The notes under the pieces were generated by a model. It saw nothing but the letters and a program-made list of their open reading frames with translations. It was not told the DNA's origin and ran no database searches. Positions 34,025 through 45,400 of a DNA stretch of 64,000 nucleotides are shown one piece after another. This DNA comes from Bryum argenteum. Taxonomy: Eukaryota; Streptophyta; Bryopsida; Bryales; Bryaceae. A program made the position numbers and the translations under genes. Location of the stretch: NCBI GenBank assembly GCA_037043015.1, contig CM073329.1, positions 3,674,648-3,738,647 of the forward strand, written 5' to 3'. Positions within the stretch are counted from its first letter, which is position 1; every line of letters starts with the position of its first letter.

Positions 34025-34415
34025 ATGGATCCGGCCTTCGTCGCTACATTTGCAGATTTCATTCTGCAGTCTATACATAGAGACTGTGTGTGGGATCCGG
34101 AGTTTCAGTTCCACTTGGACTTTGAGTCCTTGCAACTCATCGTCGACCTCGTTAGAACATGCTCACTTTTCAGGAAGTACCTTCACACCCGTGTGGAGTA
34201 TTTTGCTATGAAATTAGCCGTTTATTTTGCAGCAATATCGCAAGTTCCATATTGGGTTTCGCCAGGTCGTCTACCAGGTGCGGACGATATGGTCTGACTT
34301 CAAGAAGTTGCAGTGTGGTCCTCAAGCTCCCTTCTATCGAAGTGTCTACGTTCACAAGCCATTAGCTGAAATGAGCCTTGAAGAGCTCATGTCGCTCCAT
34401 GAAGAGTTACAGTGA
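34025..34415 (+). CDS. Unrecognised exon-like coding segment, frame interrupted
   Basis: After a GTGTTTGTAG acceptor-like site, a frame reads MDPAFVATFADFILQSIHRD, then DFESLQLIVDLVRTCSLFRKYLHTR. From about 34223 a second frame, offset by one base, reads QYRKFHIGFRQVVYQVRTIW and ends PLAEMSLEELMSLHEELQ with a stop at 34413-34415. Both halves have protein-like composition. The intervening ~40 bases start with GT and end TTTTGCAG, too short for a typical plant intron, so this is either a mini-intron, an internal deletion or a frameshifted relic. I do not recognise the family. Confidence 0.4.
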
Positions 34416-35131
34416 TTAGTGTAATGAATTTCATTTCCGTTTGTGTAGATAGGTATTTGGTGATGGAGTTACAAAACACGCTTGGGCATTTAGAACTTAC
34501 TATGAATTTGTAAGTCTTGTCCCTTTTTTCAGTAACAATTTATGCTTCCCAACAATTTGGTTATTAACTTTCTTATAACAACACTCTTGTCAGCATGTAA
34601 TCAACCTACTTGCTACTTTTCACAAAGTAAATAAATATTAGATTTATAATTTTCACAAAGTAAAGAAATATTAGATATATATATTTACATGTAGCTTTCT
34701 TCTTGTGCCCTCCATGCCTTATAATTGTCTAAGAGATTCTCTCAAATCTATCTTAAGACATAGGGACAGAGGGAGCATGTTTCTTTTGTATGATAATTAT
34801 CATAAAAGTCATATATACTTTCTTGCTACACTAGACTCATAATGGTCACATGTCCCACATACATTGTTGACATCCACAGGCTTTTGACTCTACATCGAAC
34901 TCAACACATGTGAAAAATCACAGAATCTACTCAACACGGGTGTACAATAGTAGACCACATCTGCGAAACAGAAAAATCATGAGTTTTCCATGAAACAAGG
35001 AGTTGCGCACTTTGCAAAAGAAAATCGAAACATCCTAGTGCAGTATATTTCGGGAAATCCGACGTAGACTGAAGGAATGTGAGAAGAGGAGAAAAACCGT
35101 TTTTATCATCATATTACAAAATTTTGGTCTT
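34416..35131. other. 3' flank of SRP68 (source of the 21.0 kb copy)
   Basis: AT-rich up to 34760 with no gene. From about 34765 it matches 21008 onward. It includes the presumed SRP68 3' UTR. Confidence 0.5.
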
Positions 35132-38100
35132 TCAAGATCGACCCCACAATCCACCAAAGAATGAGCTCTTCTTTTCGATCTTCTTCTTTAACCGGCCTTG
35201 CAATGAAGGAAACTCCAGCGCAGCCAGCGCCGTGTCTAACAATGCTGGTCGACATGGGACCGATTGAAAAGGTGGTGGAATCTGTGTTATCTTCGGCGCT
35301 TCTTTTGACCCTGCTGTCCCTACGAACGCCTCGAACTTCTCCAGATTGTCCACCAAGTATTGCGTCTCCTCCTGATACAACAACAATTGTGTAGTGCTCT
35401 GTTAGATCGTAGAGAATCTCAGTGGGCGAGAAGTCGGGGATCTGAGCAAGCACTAGGGAAAAGGAGTGGTGAACTTGAAACAAGGGTGGTGATGGCAAAC
35501 CTTTGAAGCTCGAGAAGCTTCCTTCAACTTCATTGCTGCTACTCCCTTCTGTAATGATTCGTGAGCCTTCGAGTCATCGGCGACTGCCCGAGCATGAACC
35601 AAGGATGCTTCTCCTCTACTTCTTTCTCTCAATTGCTCGACTTCTTGTTTTAATTCCTGCCCTCACCAAGTGTGTGCAGAATCTATGAATACAATAGCGA
35701 CATCACAATATTCTGGAATCCAGAAAAAAAACAGGAGTTGAGCGAGGTATAGCACTCAAGCGATGCACTCAACTGAATTGGAATTATATTAAACAAAAAA
35801 CGTGTTAGTTCCAAAAGCAGCACCTTGTCCTGTGTCAGTTTCTTGGAACCCGAGTCAGCCCGCTGTTCAGAACGCTTGAAAAGCAGGTAAGCCTCTGAAT
35901 ACTTCGAGGCGGCGCTGTAGAATTGAGCCAAATAGAAGCATCTGCAACCATTGTTTGATTTCTTCGCCAAATTAGAAAACTTTTGCGACTTTTCTGTCCG
36001 GAACAGAGATGGCAAACGGTCTAGAATAATGATGAGAAGCCTTTAAGACGGCGAGGGAATTTGGTTAAAATCTACTGTTGTATGAGTCCAAACTCTATAC
36101 AGTAATAGCACAAGCGATTCTAGTCATATCTAAGCACCACAAATTTAGGTTGCAAAAATACAATAATAATACCAGCTAAATCTTCAGCAGACTGTGAAGA
36201 TGCATTACCTTGCTGCTTGAAAAACTTCTCGCCTGACTTCCAGCTCCTTGGCGAAAGCTATTTCACTAGGTTTTTGCTCCCTGGCTGACGTAGTAAGGTC
36301 AATGAGATCTGCAGCATTCTGAGGACAAATACTGACAGTTCGTTGTCAAAAGGATGGGTGGAGCATACTGTTGTCATGAAGGCAAAGAACGAAACAGAAG
36401 ATGGAGCCACCGTATTCGACTATTCTGAACTATTGAACAATAATCTCTTAAGGGAACTAATTTGACTGTAAAAGAAGTGAACCATGCGGAGGGTTCAAAA
36501 GGATTAACCTGAATCAGAATATCATACAAGCGCACTAGATCCTCTGGCTTAGCAGGCTTCTCGCCTCTCTCTTCGCGTAAACCTTGCTGCTGCCGTGTCA
36601 GCCGTGCTTTAGCTCCGGCAACGAGAACTAAGTTTCGCTCTATTGTTCTTTGCAGTAGAATGCTGCTCACTGCTTTATCCAGAGAAATGAGCTCCTCCTT
36701 CACATCCTCTGTGCTCACAGCCCGCTCCTGAAAAATGTCACATAGAACCCAAATTAACACGTGGGAAGTGGAAGACTACATAGACGTCGGTGGACATTCG
36801 AGAAACAAAGATGCCATCAAAAGACCAATACAACAAATATATTAGATATTCGCAAAAATAGCGGCTGCAGAAAGTCAAAAACAAGTACAGATATGCTCAC
36901 GACCAAGTAGAAATTAGCAACACCATAGATCCAATGAACTACTGTTCGACATACCTTGTACTTTCAACCTGGTAAGGCGAAAAGAATTAGAAATTTATCT
37001 AAGAGCTAGCAGTAAGGGGAAACCACCAACCAGATCATCCCGAATATGCCTCTTCGCATCGTGGTATGCGATGAAAATCTTGTCATAAATGGTGAGCTTT
37101 TTATCAGTAGTTGAGGTGTCTGATGTCAACTCCTTCGCCTCCTTTTCCAACTCCTGTGCTGTTTCATCCAAAAATGAACATCAGAAGACCACTCAACTTC
37201 GAAAACACCTACTCATTCAAAAAATTGTATGAATGGCTTCGATTGTAAGATACATCCAGAATGTGAAATTGCAGGCTCTGAACTTTCATTCTCAAGGTTG
37301 CTCATTCCAAGAGTTAACCTGCTTCGTAATTTGCATTGAATTCTCTTGAAACAGTATCATTGACTGAAGTAGCGAAACAAAAGTACGATTTCTACCTTTC
37401 AAAATGCACATGCGTGTCTTCTCATTGTTGACTGGCAACTTAATGCCAAGCCACTCAAGTTCAGTAACGGCTGTAGCCTGTTTTGACCGTGCTTCTTCTA
37501 TCACCACCTGTACACCAGTCAGAGCTTCAGTTTATAAAGACCATCATGTTGATTCGTAGTAAGTGAAGCTTCCATCCAATAACTAAGAGCCTTTAACGGT
37601 TACCCATGCAATTATATGTGTGATATCGCGATATACCTGGAGTTTTGACTGGAGCAGATCTAGTCCAAGACCATCTTGTTTACTCAAATCAAGAAGATCA
37701 TCGCCTTGAATCACGTCTCCCATTCTGTGATTACAGTACCGAATGCTAGGATCTAGTTCCTCTACTCGTTGTCGACACAACACTTGATTCTCCACGTCCC
37801 CGTACTTCCCGAGCTCTTCATAGACAGACCTAGTAGATCACGAGGTGTGCATTAATAAGACGTGTCCAGGTGCTGAACTGACACTAGCCCGAGACATGAC
37901 CATGTCACCATCTCTAACTGCGAAGTGCCAAAACTAGAGCTGGTAAATATGTATACAAACAATCAGAGTAATACCTGGCATTCTGAAAATTTCTCAACGC
38001 TTTATCCCAGTCATCTTCTCGCTCGAGCAAAAGGCTGCCTGTCATGTAGGCAGAGTAGGCAACTGCCTCTAAAGCAGTTCGATCATCTGCTTTGCTGGAG

Positions 38101-38818
38101 CATAGCTGGGAAAAGAGATCCGCCCACCGAGCAGCTTTAGCTAAGCGGCGAATCAAGTGAGTGCGCCTTCGCGAATTTGCATTTCCACTCGACTGCTTCA
38201 ACTCCGTGGCATAGCTCCAAGCTCGCTCAGCCAGGTACAGAACAATATGTAGATACCTGTCGATGGAAGAAACTCCATCATGACATGCTAGACAAGGTCT
38301 AAATGCATCGGTGTATGAAAAACTGTTGTAGATTTAAGTAGGTGCTCCTGGTAGGCAATTTAAGTGTACTTAGCTAACACTTCCCACAGCCGCTAACTCA
38401 TCAAGAGACCACTTCCACATGATTCGATCACTAGACAACTTGGATTAGTAAGGAACAGAACGAGACCTGACGTCTGTTACAACAGCCTCCGTAATCGGCT
38501 TCTTCACATATTTGCCCTTCCCATGCGTGAAGTTCAAAGACTTATAAAGCCTTGCTAACCTGGCTGTACAGTATCTCCTGCAAAATATTGAAGAATTTCA
38601 GAACTGATATCTGATTCATACGAAGGAAAGCAAATAGAACAATACATACTGCAGACCATTTCGAATATCCCCAAGTTTAGCGTTTGTAAAAACCTGTAGC
38701 GCTGGTAGTCACCGTTCCGAAGACCATGTTGTGATTGCGCGGTCTTGATAAGCTGTAACACGGGAATAGAAGGCAATGTGGCATCCGCCGTCGTCACATC
38801 TGACATTGGAGTATCCAT
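35132..38818 (-). CDS. SRP68: SRP68, signal recognition particle 68 kDa subunit, 11 exons, 606 aa
   Basis: Minus-strand exons: 38818-38694, 38577-38467, 38256-37975, 37829-37637, 37507-37396, 37158-37031, 36727-36509, 36318-36209, 35941-35824, 35656-35501 and 35398-35132. The sum is 1821 bases and every junction keeps frame. The N-terminal RNA-binding part has VLQLIKTAQSQHGLRNGDYQ then YCTARLARLYKSLNFTHGKG; TPR-like helices follow, with AERAWSYATELK, AYSAYMTGSLLLE, DPSIRYCNHRMGD, ARSKQATAVTELEWLG, KPEDLVRLYDILIQ and RCFYLAQFYSAASKYSEAYLLF; the C-terminus has PPPFQSVPCRPALLDTALAA and LEFPSLQGR. SRP68 binds SRP RNA as a dimer with SRP72 and is needed for co-translational targeting to the ER. 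Length equals plant SRP68. It is divergently arranged with SF3B2. Confidence 0.96.
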
Positions 38819-39983
38819 TGCGCCTGATCACAAAAAGGGGAGGGACTCATAAGCATGTCACAGTTCGCTTCTTCGTAAAATATCACCTTCTTTAAGCTGG
38901 AAATAATTTCAAAGACATCATAATAGAGAAAAACAAAGAACCTGGAACCTCGAAGTCCACCTCAAAAGGTGGACGATAACCTACAGTTTTAGTAAAGCAG
39001 CAATGTGGCAGGCTCGCAGCTTGAATTAAAACGTCATATCACAGAAAAGTGACCTAGAACCCTAAAAAGCCAAACACGGATACTCCTCACACAAGACTAT
39101 ATCTTCTGCTAAAAACGCATCTTTAGCCCTAGTTTTATCTGTTCATGCGCTCAGTAAGAGGTCGAACCTCAATACCCCTAGATTCTCAATGCAACCAAGA
39201 CAATACCGAAGTAGACACACGATGAAGTACGTTGATGCTTACTGGAAAAAGGAAGAGGTCGCTTTGCCCTAAAACAACTTTGACGTGATTGAGACTAAGA
39301 ACAATAAGCTCGCAGAAGACTATTGAAGTCTAAGATTCGAAAATTCCCCTAGATTATCAATGCGAGCAAGACAGTAGTGAAGTATGCGTATGTTATTGCT
39401 AACGAGTGCAATACTGGAAAACGAAGAGGTCGCTATACCCTGATGGAGCTATAAAGCAACTGAGAATGAGAACAATAAGCTCGCATCCTTAGAAGAGGAA
39501 GTCTATTGAAGTGTTCTTCAGCTCCGGCAATTCATAAGCCTCCCGGATCGGATTGAAATGCTGTGGCCGACAGAAGAACAAAGAATGCTGGAATGAAGAA
39601 AGCATTTAATTGGAAGAAAAGCGGCATGGAGGACTCACCTCCTACGGGACTCCTTTACTCAGAGCGGGCGGGCGATGGCGAAGCTCCTCAGCGAAAATTG
39701 GAAACAGGGGAAAGCTTGGACACAGAATTAGGGTTTTAGTGAGGAATCACGTAATGCGATCATGGCTTGTTGTCTTGTTTGCTCCTTGTTCCACAAAAGG
39801 GGCAGGGGCAGAAAGTTAGAAAATTATTGTGCACGGTTGCTAACCGGGCAGGTGGATTGGAACCGACCCGGCCGGATTGATACCCGGTCCGGCTGATATG
39901 CAGGTTCGGGGTTTTAGTGCGAGGGAGGTCGTTTACAATTTTTCTTCCGGGAGAGCTCTGTCGAGCAAGGTTAGGGTTTCACC
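38819..39983. promoter_or_regulatory. Shared upstream region of SRP68 and SF3B2
   Basis: The two genes are head to head with ~1.17 kb between ATGs, so their promoters lie here. It contains a tandem duplication and several AGGGTTTT/CCCTAA-type motifs common near plant housekeeping genes (39725, 39965). Part of it (about 39433-39983) was copied to 23407-23957. The short open frame at 39610-39819 also exists in the copy, but I see no domain in it. Confidence 0.6.
39175..39515. repeat. ~171-base tandem duplication in the shared promoter
   Basis: Starts CCCCTAGATT at 39175 and at 39346. Both units have the blocks CAAGACA, GAAGTA, ACTGGAAAA, GAAGAGGTCGCT and AACAATAAGCTCGCA in order, with considerable divergence. 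The second unit carries the border of the segment copied to 23.96 kb. Confidence 0.8.
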
Positions 39984-41834
39984 ATGGCGATGGTAGCGAT
40001 GGCATCGTCCTTGGAGAACGGTCTCTTGCGCGCTGAGACAGCCAACGGCAAGCCTGATACAATTTCTGCTACGCAGAATGGAGGCGGTTCTGACGACACC
40101 CAGGTTGTGGCAAACGGAGGAGGAGCCGAGAAGAAGGACGCTGCCACAGGGCGAAAGGCCAGGGAAGCAGAGCGGCGTCGCAAGCGGCGCAGCAAGAAGA
40201 AAAAATCTGGCAAGAAGGAACAGAGGCCTGATGAGACTGACGATGGCAGCGACAAGGACGATGACACCATGGACGAGCTGGAAGAGAAGGTCGAGGTCGA
40301 GTATGTCATCGAGAAGCCTGAGTTCGGGGACGCTGACGGTTTCATGAACCCGCTCATGGAGGATTTTCAGAGGATTTTCGATAAATTTGTGCCGTTAGAG
40401 ACCGGGGAACTGTCTAAGAGCGTCGAGATTGAGGGGACTCGAATAGATGAGCTCAAGAAAAAACGCGGGGATGACTCGGATGATTCCGATGACTCCGACG
40501 CTGATGACAAGGATAAAGAGAAAGCCCTATCGAACAAGAAGAAGAAGATGCAGAGGAGGATGAAGCTAGCCGAGCTGAAGCAACAATCGATGAAGCCTGA
40601 TGTTGTTGAGGTTTGGGATGCAACAGCTGCCGATCCACGTCTTTTGGTTTTCTTGAAAGGCTATCGCAATACAGTTCCTGTGCCTCGGCATTGGTGTCAG
40701 AAGCGAAAGTTTCTTCAGGGAAAGCGTGGTATCGAGAAGCAGCCATTTCAGCTTCCGGATTTCATTGCCGCGACAGGAATTGAGAAGATTAGACAGGCTT
40801 ACATTGAGAAGGAAGATAGTAAGAAGCTGAAGCAGAAGCAGAGGGAGAAGATGCAGCCGAAGATGGGGAAGATGGACATCGATTATCAGGTGCTTCATGA
40901 TGCTTTTTTCAAGTATCAAACGAAGCCGAAGCTCACTCACCATGGCGATCTGTATCACGAGGGAAAGGAGTTTGAGGTGAAATTGAGGGAGATGAGACCT
41001 GGGCAAATCTCCCACGAGCTCAAGGAAGCACTCGGCATGCCAGATGGTGCACCTCCTCCATGGCTGATCAACATGCAGAGATACGGACCTCCTCCGTCAT
41101 ATCCTCACTTGCAGATTCCTGGATTGAATGCTCCGATTCCCGAGGGTGCTTCTTTTGGATATCATGCAGGAGGGTGGGGCAAGCCCCCTGTGGATGAGTT
41201 CGGGCGGCCATTGTATGGAGATGTGTTCGGCGTGCATCGTGTGAAGCCTGATGCGTACGATGATGAGCCTGTAGATCGAACAAAGCACTGGGGTGACCTA
41301 GACGAGGAAGAGGAAGAAGAAGAGGAGGAGGAAGAAGAAGAAGATGAAGCCGAGCTTGGAGAAGACGAAATGGCAGATGGTGTTGCATCCGTTGAGACCA
41401 TTTCCACAACACCGACGGGTGTGGAGACCCCCGATGTCATCGACCTTCGAAAGGCTCAAAGAAAAGATGCACCTGAGAAGCAGCTGTACCAGGTACTGGA
41501 GGAGAAAGAGGAGCGAGCTCAACAAGGCACTTTGTTGGGGACGAGTCATGTGTATGTATTACCATCTGCAGATAAGGGTACTGGGAAGAAGGGTGTGGAT
41601 CTGCTGAAGAGCCAGAGAACAGACAAAGTGGAGATTACTCTCCGACCTGAAGAGTTGGAAGGGCTTGATGATGTCGCCCTGGCTGCCAAGTATGAGGAGG
41701 CTAGTCACGAAGCTACGTTAGCAACGCGACGAGAAGACTTCAGTGACTTAGTCGCAGAAAAGGAGAAGCAGCGGAAACGCAAAGCACAAGAGAAGGACGG
41801 GAAATCAAAGAAGCAGAAGGATTTCAAGTTTTGA
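39984..41834 (+). CDS. SF3B2: SF3B2 (SF3b145/SAP145), U2 snRNP splicing factor, single exon, 616 aa
   Basis: Intronless. Residues 1-150 are charged and low-complexity, with a Lys/Arg-rich stretch (RRRKRRSKKKKSGKK) suited to nuclear import. Residues about 199-275 are the conserved DUF382 region (VEVWDATAADPRLLVFLKGY, VPRHWCQKRKFLQGKRGIEK). The PSP region begins about 325, with MRPGQISHELKEALGMPDGAPPPWL and GLNAPIPEGASFGYHAGGWGKPPVDE. A long acidic run lies at about 438-455, and the tail is Lys-rich. SF3B2 is part of the SF3b complex that holds U2 snRNP at the branch site. Two in-frame ATGs open the frame (MAMVAM); the first fits AGGTTAGGGTTTCACCATGG. Its promoter and first 60 codons were copied to 23.2-23.96 kb. 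Confidence 0.97.
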   Translation: MAMVAMASSLENGLLRAETANGKPDTISATQNGGGSDDTQVVANGGGAEKKDAATGRKAREAERRRKRRSKKKKSGKKEQRPDETDDGSDKDDDTMDELEEKVEVEYVIEKPEFGDADGFMNPLMEDFQRIFDKFVPLETGELSKSVEIEGTRIDELKKKRGDDSDDSDDSDADDKDKEKALSNKKKKMQRRMKLAELKQQSMKPDVVEVWDATAADPRLLVFLKGYRNTVPVPRHWCQKRKFLQGKRGIEKQPFQLPDFIAATGIEKIRQAYIEKEDSKKLKQKQREKMQPKMGKMDIDYQVLHDAFFKYQTKPKLTHHGDLYHEGKEFEVKLREMRPGQISHELKEALGMPDGAPPPWLINMQRYGPPPSYPHLQIPGLNAPIPEGASFGYHAGGWGKPPVDEFGRPLYGDVFGVHRVKPDAYDDEPVDRTKHWGDLDEEEEEEEEEEEEEDEAELGEDEMADGVASVETISTTPTGVETPDVIDLRKAQRKDAPEKQLYQVLEEKEERAQQGTLLGTSHVYVLPSADKGTGKKGVDLLKSQRTDKVEITLRPEELEGLDDVALAAKYEEASHEATLATRREDFSDLVAEKEKQRKRKAQEKDGKSKKQKDFKF

Positions 41835-42402
41835 GCTCCAGGTCAATCTTGTGCAGTCACGCCCTTATCAGGTTACAGTTTAGGCTATCTCAAAATCCTT
41901 ATGTACAGTAGCTCCAGTTCGAGCATTTAAAGGAGAAGAATTCAAAAAGCAATGAGGATTAGTGATTAGCTCGTTACTGTTCCGATTAGTTGTTTGCAGA
42001 CATCCACTCGACTGCCAAGTTTTGAAGGCAGATATTGAGTGAAAGGGGATAATAGCAACCGGGGATTGGACTGGCCCGGTTGTCACACCATCCGATGGTG
42101 ACCATGGTTCAGGGTTTTAGTGGGAAGGAAGGAGGAGATGAAGAATCTTGGAAGCAGGGAGAGAGAAGGGCATAGACTTCAGAACAGAATGTCAAGAAGT
42201 AGGTTTACTCTGTGCAGATTCAATGGGGAAAACCACCCTATTCTTCCAGTGGAATTCGCAATCTGGTCAGGGCGGTGTGATACGTATAGTCTGAGGTTGT
42301 TCAGGTCTCTATTATCACACATCGTGTAATCAATGGAGACTTCGGAGAATTTTCCTCCAAGGTAGTCAAATTGGACCTTTGACCTTTACCGAATGTACTT
42401 TA
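41835..42402. other. SF3B2 3' flank
   Basis: Contains the presumed 3' UTR. The frame at 42120-42329 has no recognisable content. Nothing else is seen. Confidence 0.4.
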
Positions 42403-42789
42403 CTTAACCCTTAAACGCCCAAGCAGGCCCGAGGGGCTTGACTCCAACAGAACCCTCCCTGTAGCTCTCATTGTACTCAACTGTTCACTTATATTTTGAT
42501 GTCAAACTGGTCACCTGTCAAACTGGTCACCTTCTTCTGATGCATTCAAAAGTGAAATTTAACAATTCAAATCACAATTTGTATGAATGATTTTGTGCTT
42601 TGAAAGGATTGTGGTAGGTAGGTTGGGGTTGTACATAAACTTGTAGGAGGTTGCAAACTCATCATTGATTGGTCCATTCATGATGCCCAAGTTCAAAAAG
42701 TGCACTATTCATGATGCCCAAGTCCAAAAGATGCTGTGATCTAATTTTGGGCTGCCCGTTTTCGACCCCAAGGGCGTTTAAGGGTTAAG
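42403..42789. mobile_element. MITE with 18-base perfect terminal inverted repeats (CTTAACCCTTAAACGCCC)
   Basis: CTTAACCCTTAAACGCCC at 42403-42420 is perfectly mirrored at 42772-42789. It is 387 bases with no coding capacity. The interior contains a partial local duplication (TTCATGATGCCCAAGT twice). An inverse, one-sided copy is at 50857-51165, and the ends are related to those at 12474-12852. Confidence 0.85.
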
Positions 42790-43365
42790 CAATCACTTTG
42801 TAAATGGGTTAAGGGTCAAGCAATCACTTTTTAAATGGTCAGCTTCGTGCTTTACTCGAAATTCCTCACTTTTGGAATTTAAGAATCGTTTGCAAGAAGT
42901 AGCATATGACATGGGCTGCTGAACAACCAGTGGGTTTGGTATTGCAGACCTCTCTCTTTGGTACACTTCTGATACTTCCCATTCTCATGGCTGTTGACAA
43001 ACACTACACAAAAGTTGTTGATTAGTGTTATATGAAGATGTATGTTATTTACCAAAAGTTAAGTTTTTCAACTCTCCTAAGATTAGTGCTCAAGTTTGGT
43101 TGCCATTGCAAATTGCTGTTTCTTTTTTTCTTTTTTTTTCAAAGCCGATTGGTTGCCATTGCAAATCGTCGTTTTTTAATTTTATTTTAGAGCCACGGAT
43201 TGTACCAATTCCAGTAGATTCTTCTCCCTACATGGAAGTTTCCGTGCTCTCACGATTAGTGTTATGTTTTGAAGATTAGTGTTGTAACACTAAGGTGACG
43301 TCTGACATTTAGTGTTTTGGGTGTGCAACTAATGTTTGTAATAGTAATCAACAACTATTGTATAT

Positions 43366-43644
43366 GGTAGGCAGTCCTAAAAGCGCCAGGGACCCAAAAG
43401 CGATCTGTCCTCATTTGTAGATTGTGAAGATACAAATGTACCTCATTTGTATATAACGCATTTGGGTCAAATCTTACTTAGCACTTTGGAATTTTGTATA
43501 AAATTCACAAATGCGAATTACATGTTGCAAATTTTGCAATCCTCCCGAAAACCTATTTTGAATGTGGTCATAATTTTATTTTGAATTTACTAGTGCTAAA
43601 AATAGGTCAGATCTCTTAAGATGGCGCTTTTAGGACACTCTACC
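43366..43644. mobile_element. MITE with ~23-base terminal inverted repeats (GTCCTAAAAGCGCCA)
   Basis: GGTAG..AGTCCTAAAAGCGCCA on the left is mirrored by TGGCGCTTTTAGGACACTCTACC on the right, with two or three differences. It is 279 bases and non-coding. I see no sure target duplication, so the superfamily is open. Confidence 0.75.
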
Positions 43645-43772
43645 TTAGTGTGAATTGATTCACCTTCATAATCTTATGTGCATCAACAAAACTCAAGATG
43701 TGAAACGTAACGACCTCCTGTCGGACATCGCCTTTGAATAGTCGAAACCTCCCTCAGCAGAATAATTTTCAA

Positions 43773-43839
43773 TTGTATAGCCTCACAAGGAATTCCCTGT
43801 GAGGAAATCTCAAAGGGAATTCCCTGTGAGGCTATACAA
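43773..43839. repeat. 67-base near-perfect hairpin
   Basis: TTGTATAGCCTCACA at 43773 is mirrored by TGTGAGGCTATACAA ending at 43839, and GGAATTCCCT in each arm extends the pairing, with a short AAATCTCAAA loop. It could be a small foldback element or its remnant. Confidence 0.8.
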
Positions 43840-44739
43840 ATCGAAATCTTATCAATTGCTGCCCAGATTTGAATACTGCTGCCCGCGTTCGCCCATAGCT
43901 GCCCGCCTATTTTGTTACCAAATCGGTCGTTACGCCGGTGGATGCCCCCACTCGGCGTCGGGTCTCCCGCTCTGTTCGTGACCCTTCCTCGTTGGGCTCC
44001 TGCCCTCCGCGGGTCGGGTCCCTCACAGGCGGGAGTCCCTCCGGTGGGGGCCTCCCCCTTTACAATAACAAGTGTTTATGGACTCTTACTACATCTAATG
44101 TCGAATGTGTTTCGGACTCCTCACTTAAGATTTGGTATGCTTGTAGTATTTTTTAGTAGTATTCTAACAACATATTGCTTGTTTGAATCTAATATTAATT
44201 AACGTAGGAGGGCCGCGGGGTTGCGAGGGGCAAAGGTGGAGGGCGGGGAAGTGCAAAGGGTGAGATATTGAGGTTTAGACCTCCATTTATTTGAAATGAG
44301 AATATCATAAATATGATTATCTTGACATAAGTGGGCTGCCAAACCAATGGTGACGAGTGAATATTGTGATTTCACGAATAGCATGATTTTGGGAGTTAAA
44401 AAAGGACTATCTTTCTATGCTATTTTCTACTTGTGTCACGTAGCGGCATACGAAGTGTTTACATGAGATTTGTGCGAGTCAAGTACTATGAAGCCTAAGG
44501 ATTGGGAGGATTTGCAAAATGGACGCGAGCCTAGAAACGGCAACCAACGAAGTATGAGTAAACCCTCCTAAGAGCGGAAGGAAAAAAACCATGATGAGAC
44601 CCACTTGGCACCAACAAGGTTAAAGACGCAAACGAGCAAGCTAAAATTGAGTATGTACTTGGAAAGCGAGACATTGTCACCTACGAGAGAATCATAAAAA
44701 GCCTTTGGTCGGGAGAATCATATGTATAAGATAAACCAA
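43840..44739. other. GC-rich patch followed by AT-rich DNA, no gene
   Basis: Bases 43860-44060 are markedly GC-rich and open in two frames, but the translations (Arg/Ser/Pro/Gly-rich) resemble no domain. It could be a fragment of a larger transposon, unproven. The remainder is AT-rich and featureless. Confidence 0.35.
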
Positions 44740-45014
44740 CACTCGTAAAAATGACAGAAAAAAGAGTATGTAGTGACTTGTCCCTAGTGATGCAAGGGTG
44801 CCTATCGAAATTGTGCTTCTAATGACATAGAAATAATTCATTATATTTGTCACTTTTCTTTAAAGTTTCACTAATCTAGTAGGCTATAGTATTGCTTATT
44901 GTACTAATATAATAATTTATTTTGATATCATTAGGAGCGAGAATCAAATAAGCACTCTTGCGCCACTAACGACAAGTTGATATGAATTGTTTTTCATGTC
45001 ATTTTCTACTAGTG
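44740..45014. mobile_element. CACTA-type MITE, target duplication CAA
   Basis: Starts CACTCGTAAAAATGACA and ends TGTCATTTTCTACTAGTG, the reverse-complement layout of CACTA ends. Flanked by CAA on both sides (44737-44739 and 45015-45017). It is 275 bases and non-coding. Confidence 0.88.
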
Positions 45015-45225
45015 CAAGCAGCTTGTCTATTAAAAAGAAGATGCTACAGAAAGCTTTGAGGAGGTTGTTTAGTAATATATAGAATATACAGAGAGGCTTT
45101 TCTAAGCAAAAATGGAAGATGCAATAAAAAGCTCCGGGCAATCCAAGTCTCCTTTAATATCTTAAAAGCTTTCCCAAATTTGTAGAAAGAGACACTGGCC
45201 TCATAGCGAAAAGTTCCTTTAACAA

Positions 45226-45400
45226 CACTAGCAGAAAATGGCATAAAAAAGACGTTTGTAGAGACTTGTCCTTGGTGACGCAAGAGAATGCATTTAAATT
45301 TTACTAGTAATGATATCAAATTATCATCTTTTTCATTTATTTTTTTGTTGATCTAGTAAGCTATAGTATAGCTTATTACACACCCACAAATAAAATAATT
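45226..45400. mobile_element. Truncated CACTA-type MITE
   Basis: Starts CACTAGCAGAAAATGGCA and has the internal motifs GACTTGTCC and AGCTATAGTATAGCTTATT of the 44740 element. No matching right terminus is visible before about 45500. Confidence 0.65.

Noticed and set aside
40453..41607. Antisense and alternate-frame open frames inside SF3B2
   Set aside because: Shadows of the coding strand; Ser/Leu-rich translations come from the acidic and Lys-rich codons of SF3B2.
43799..44202. GC-rich ORFs (Arg/Ser/Pro-rich)
   Set aside because: Composition-driven openness in two frames; no start context, splice sites or domain. Could be part of a transposon but unsupported.
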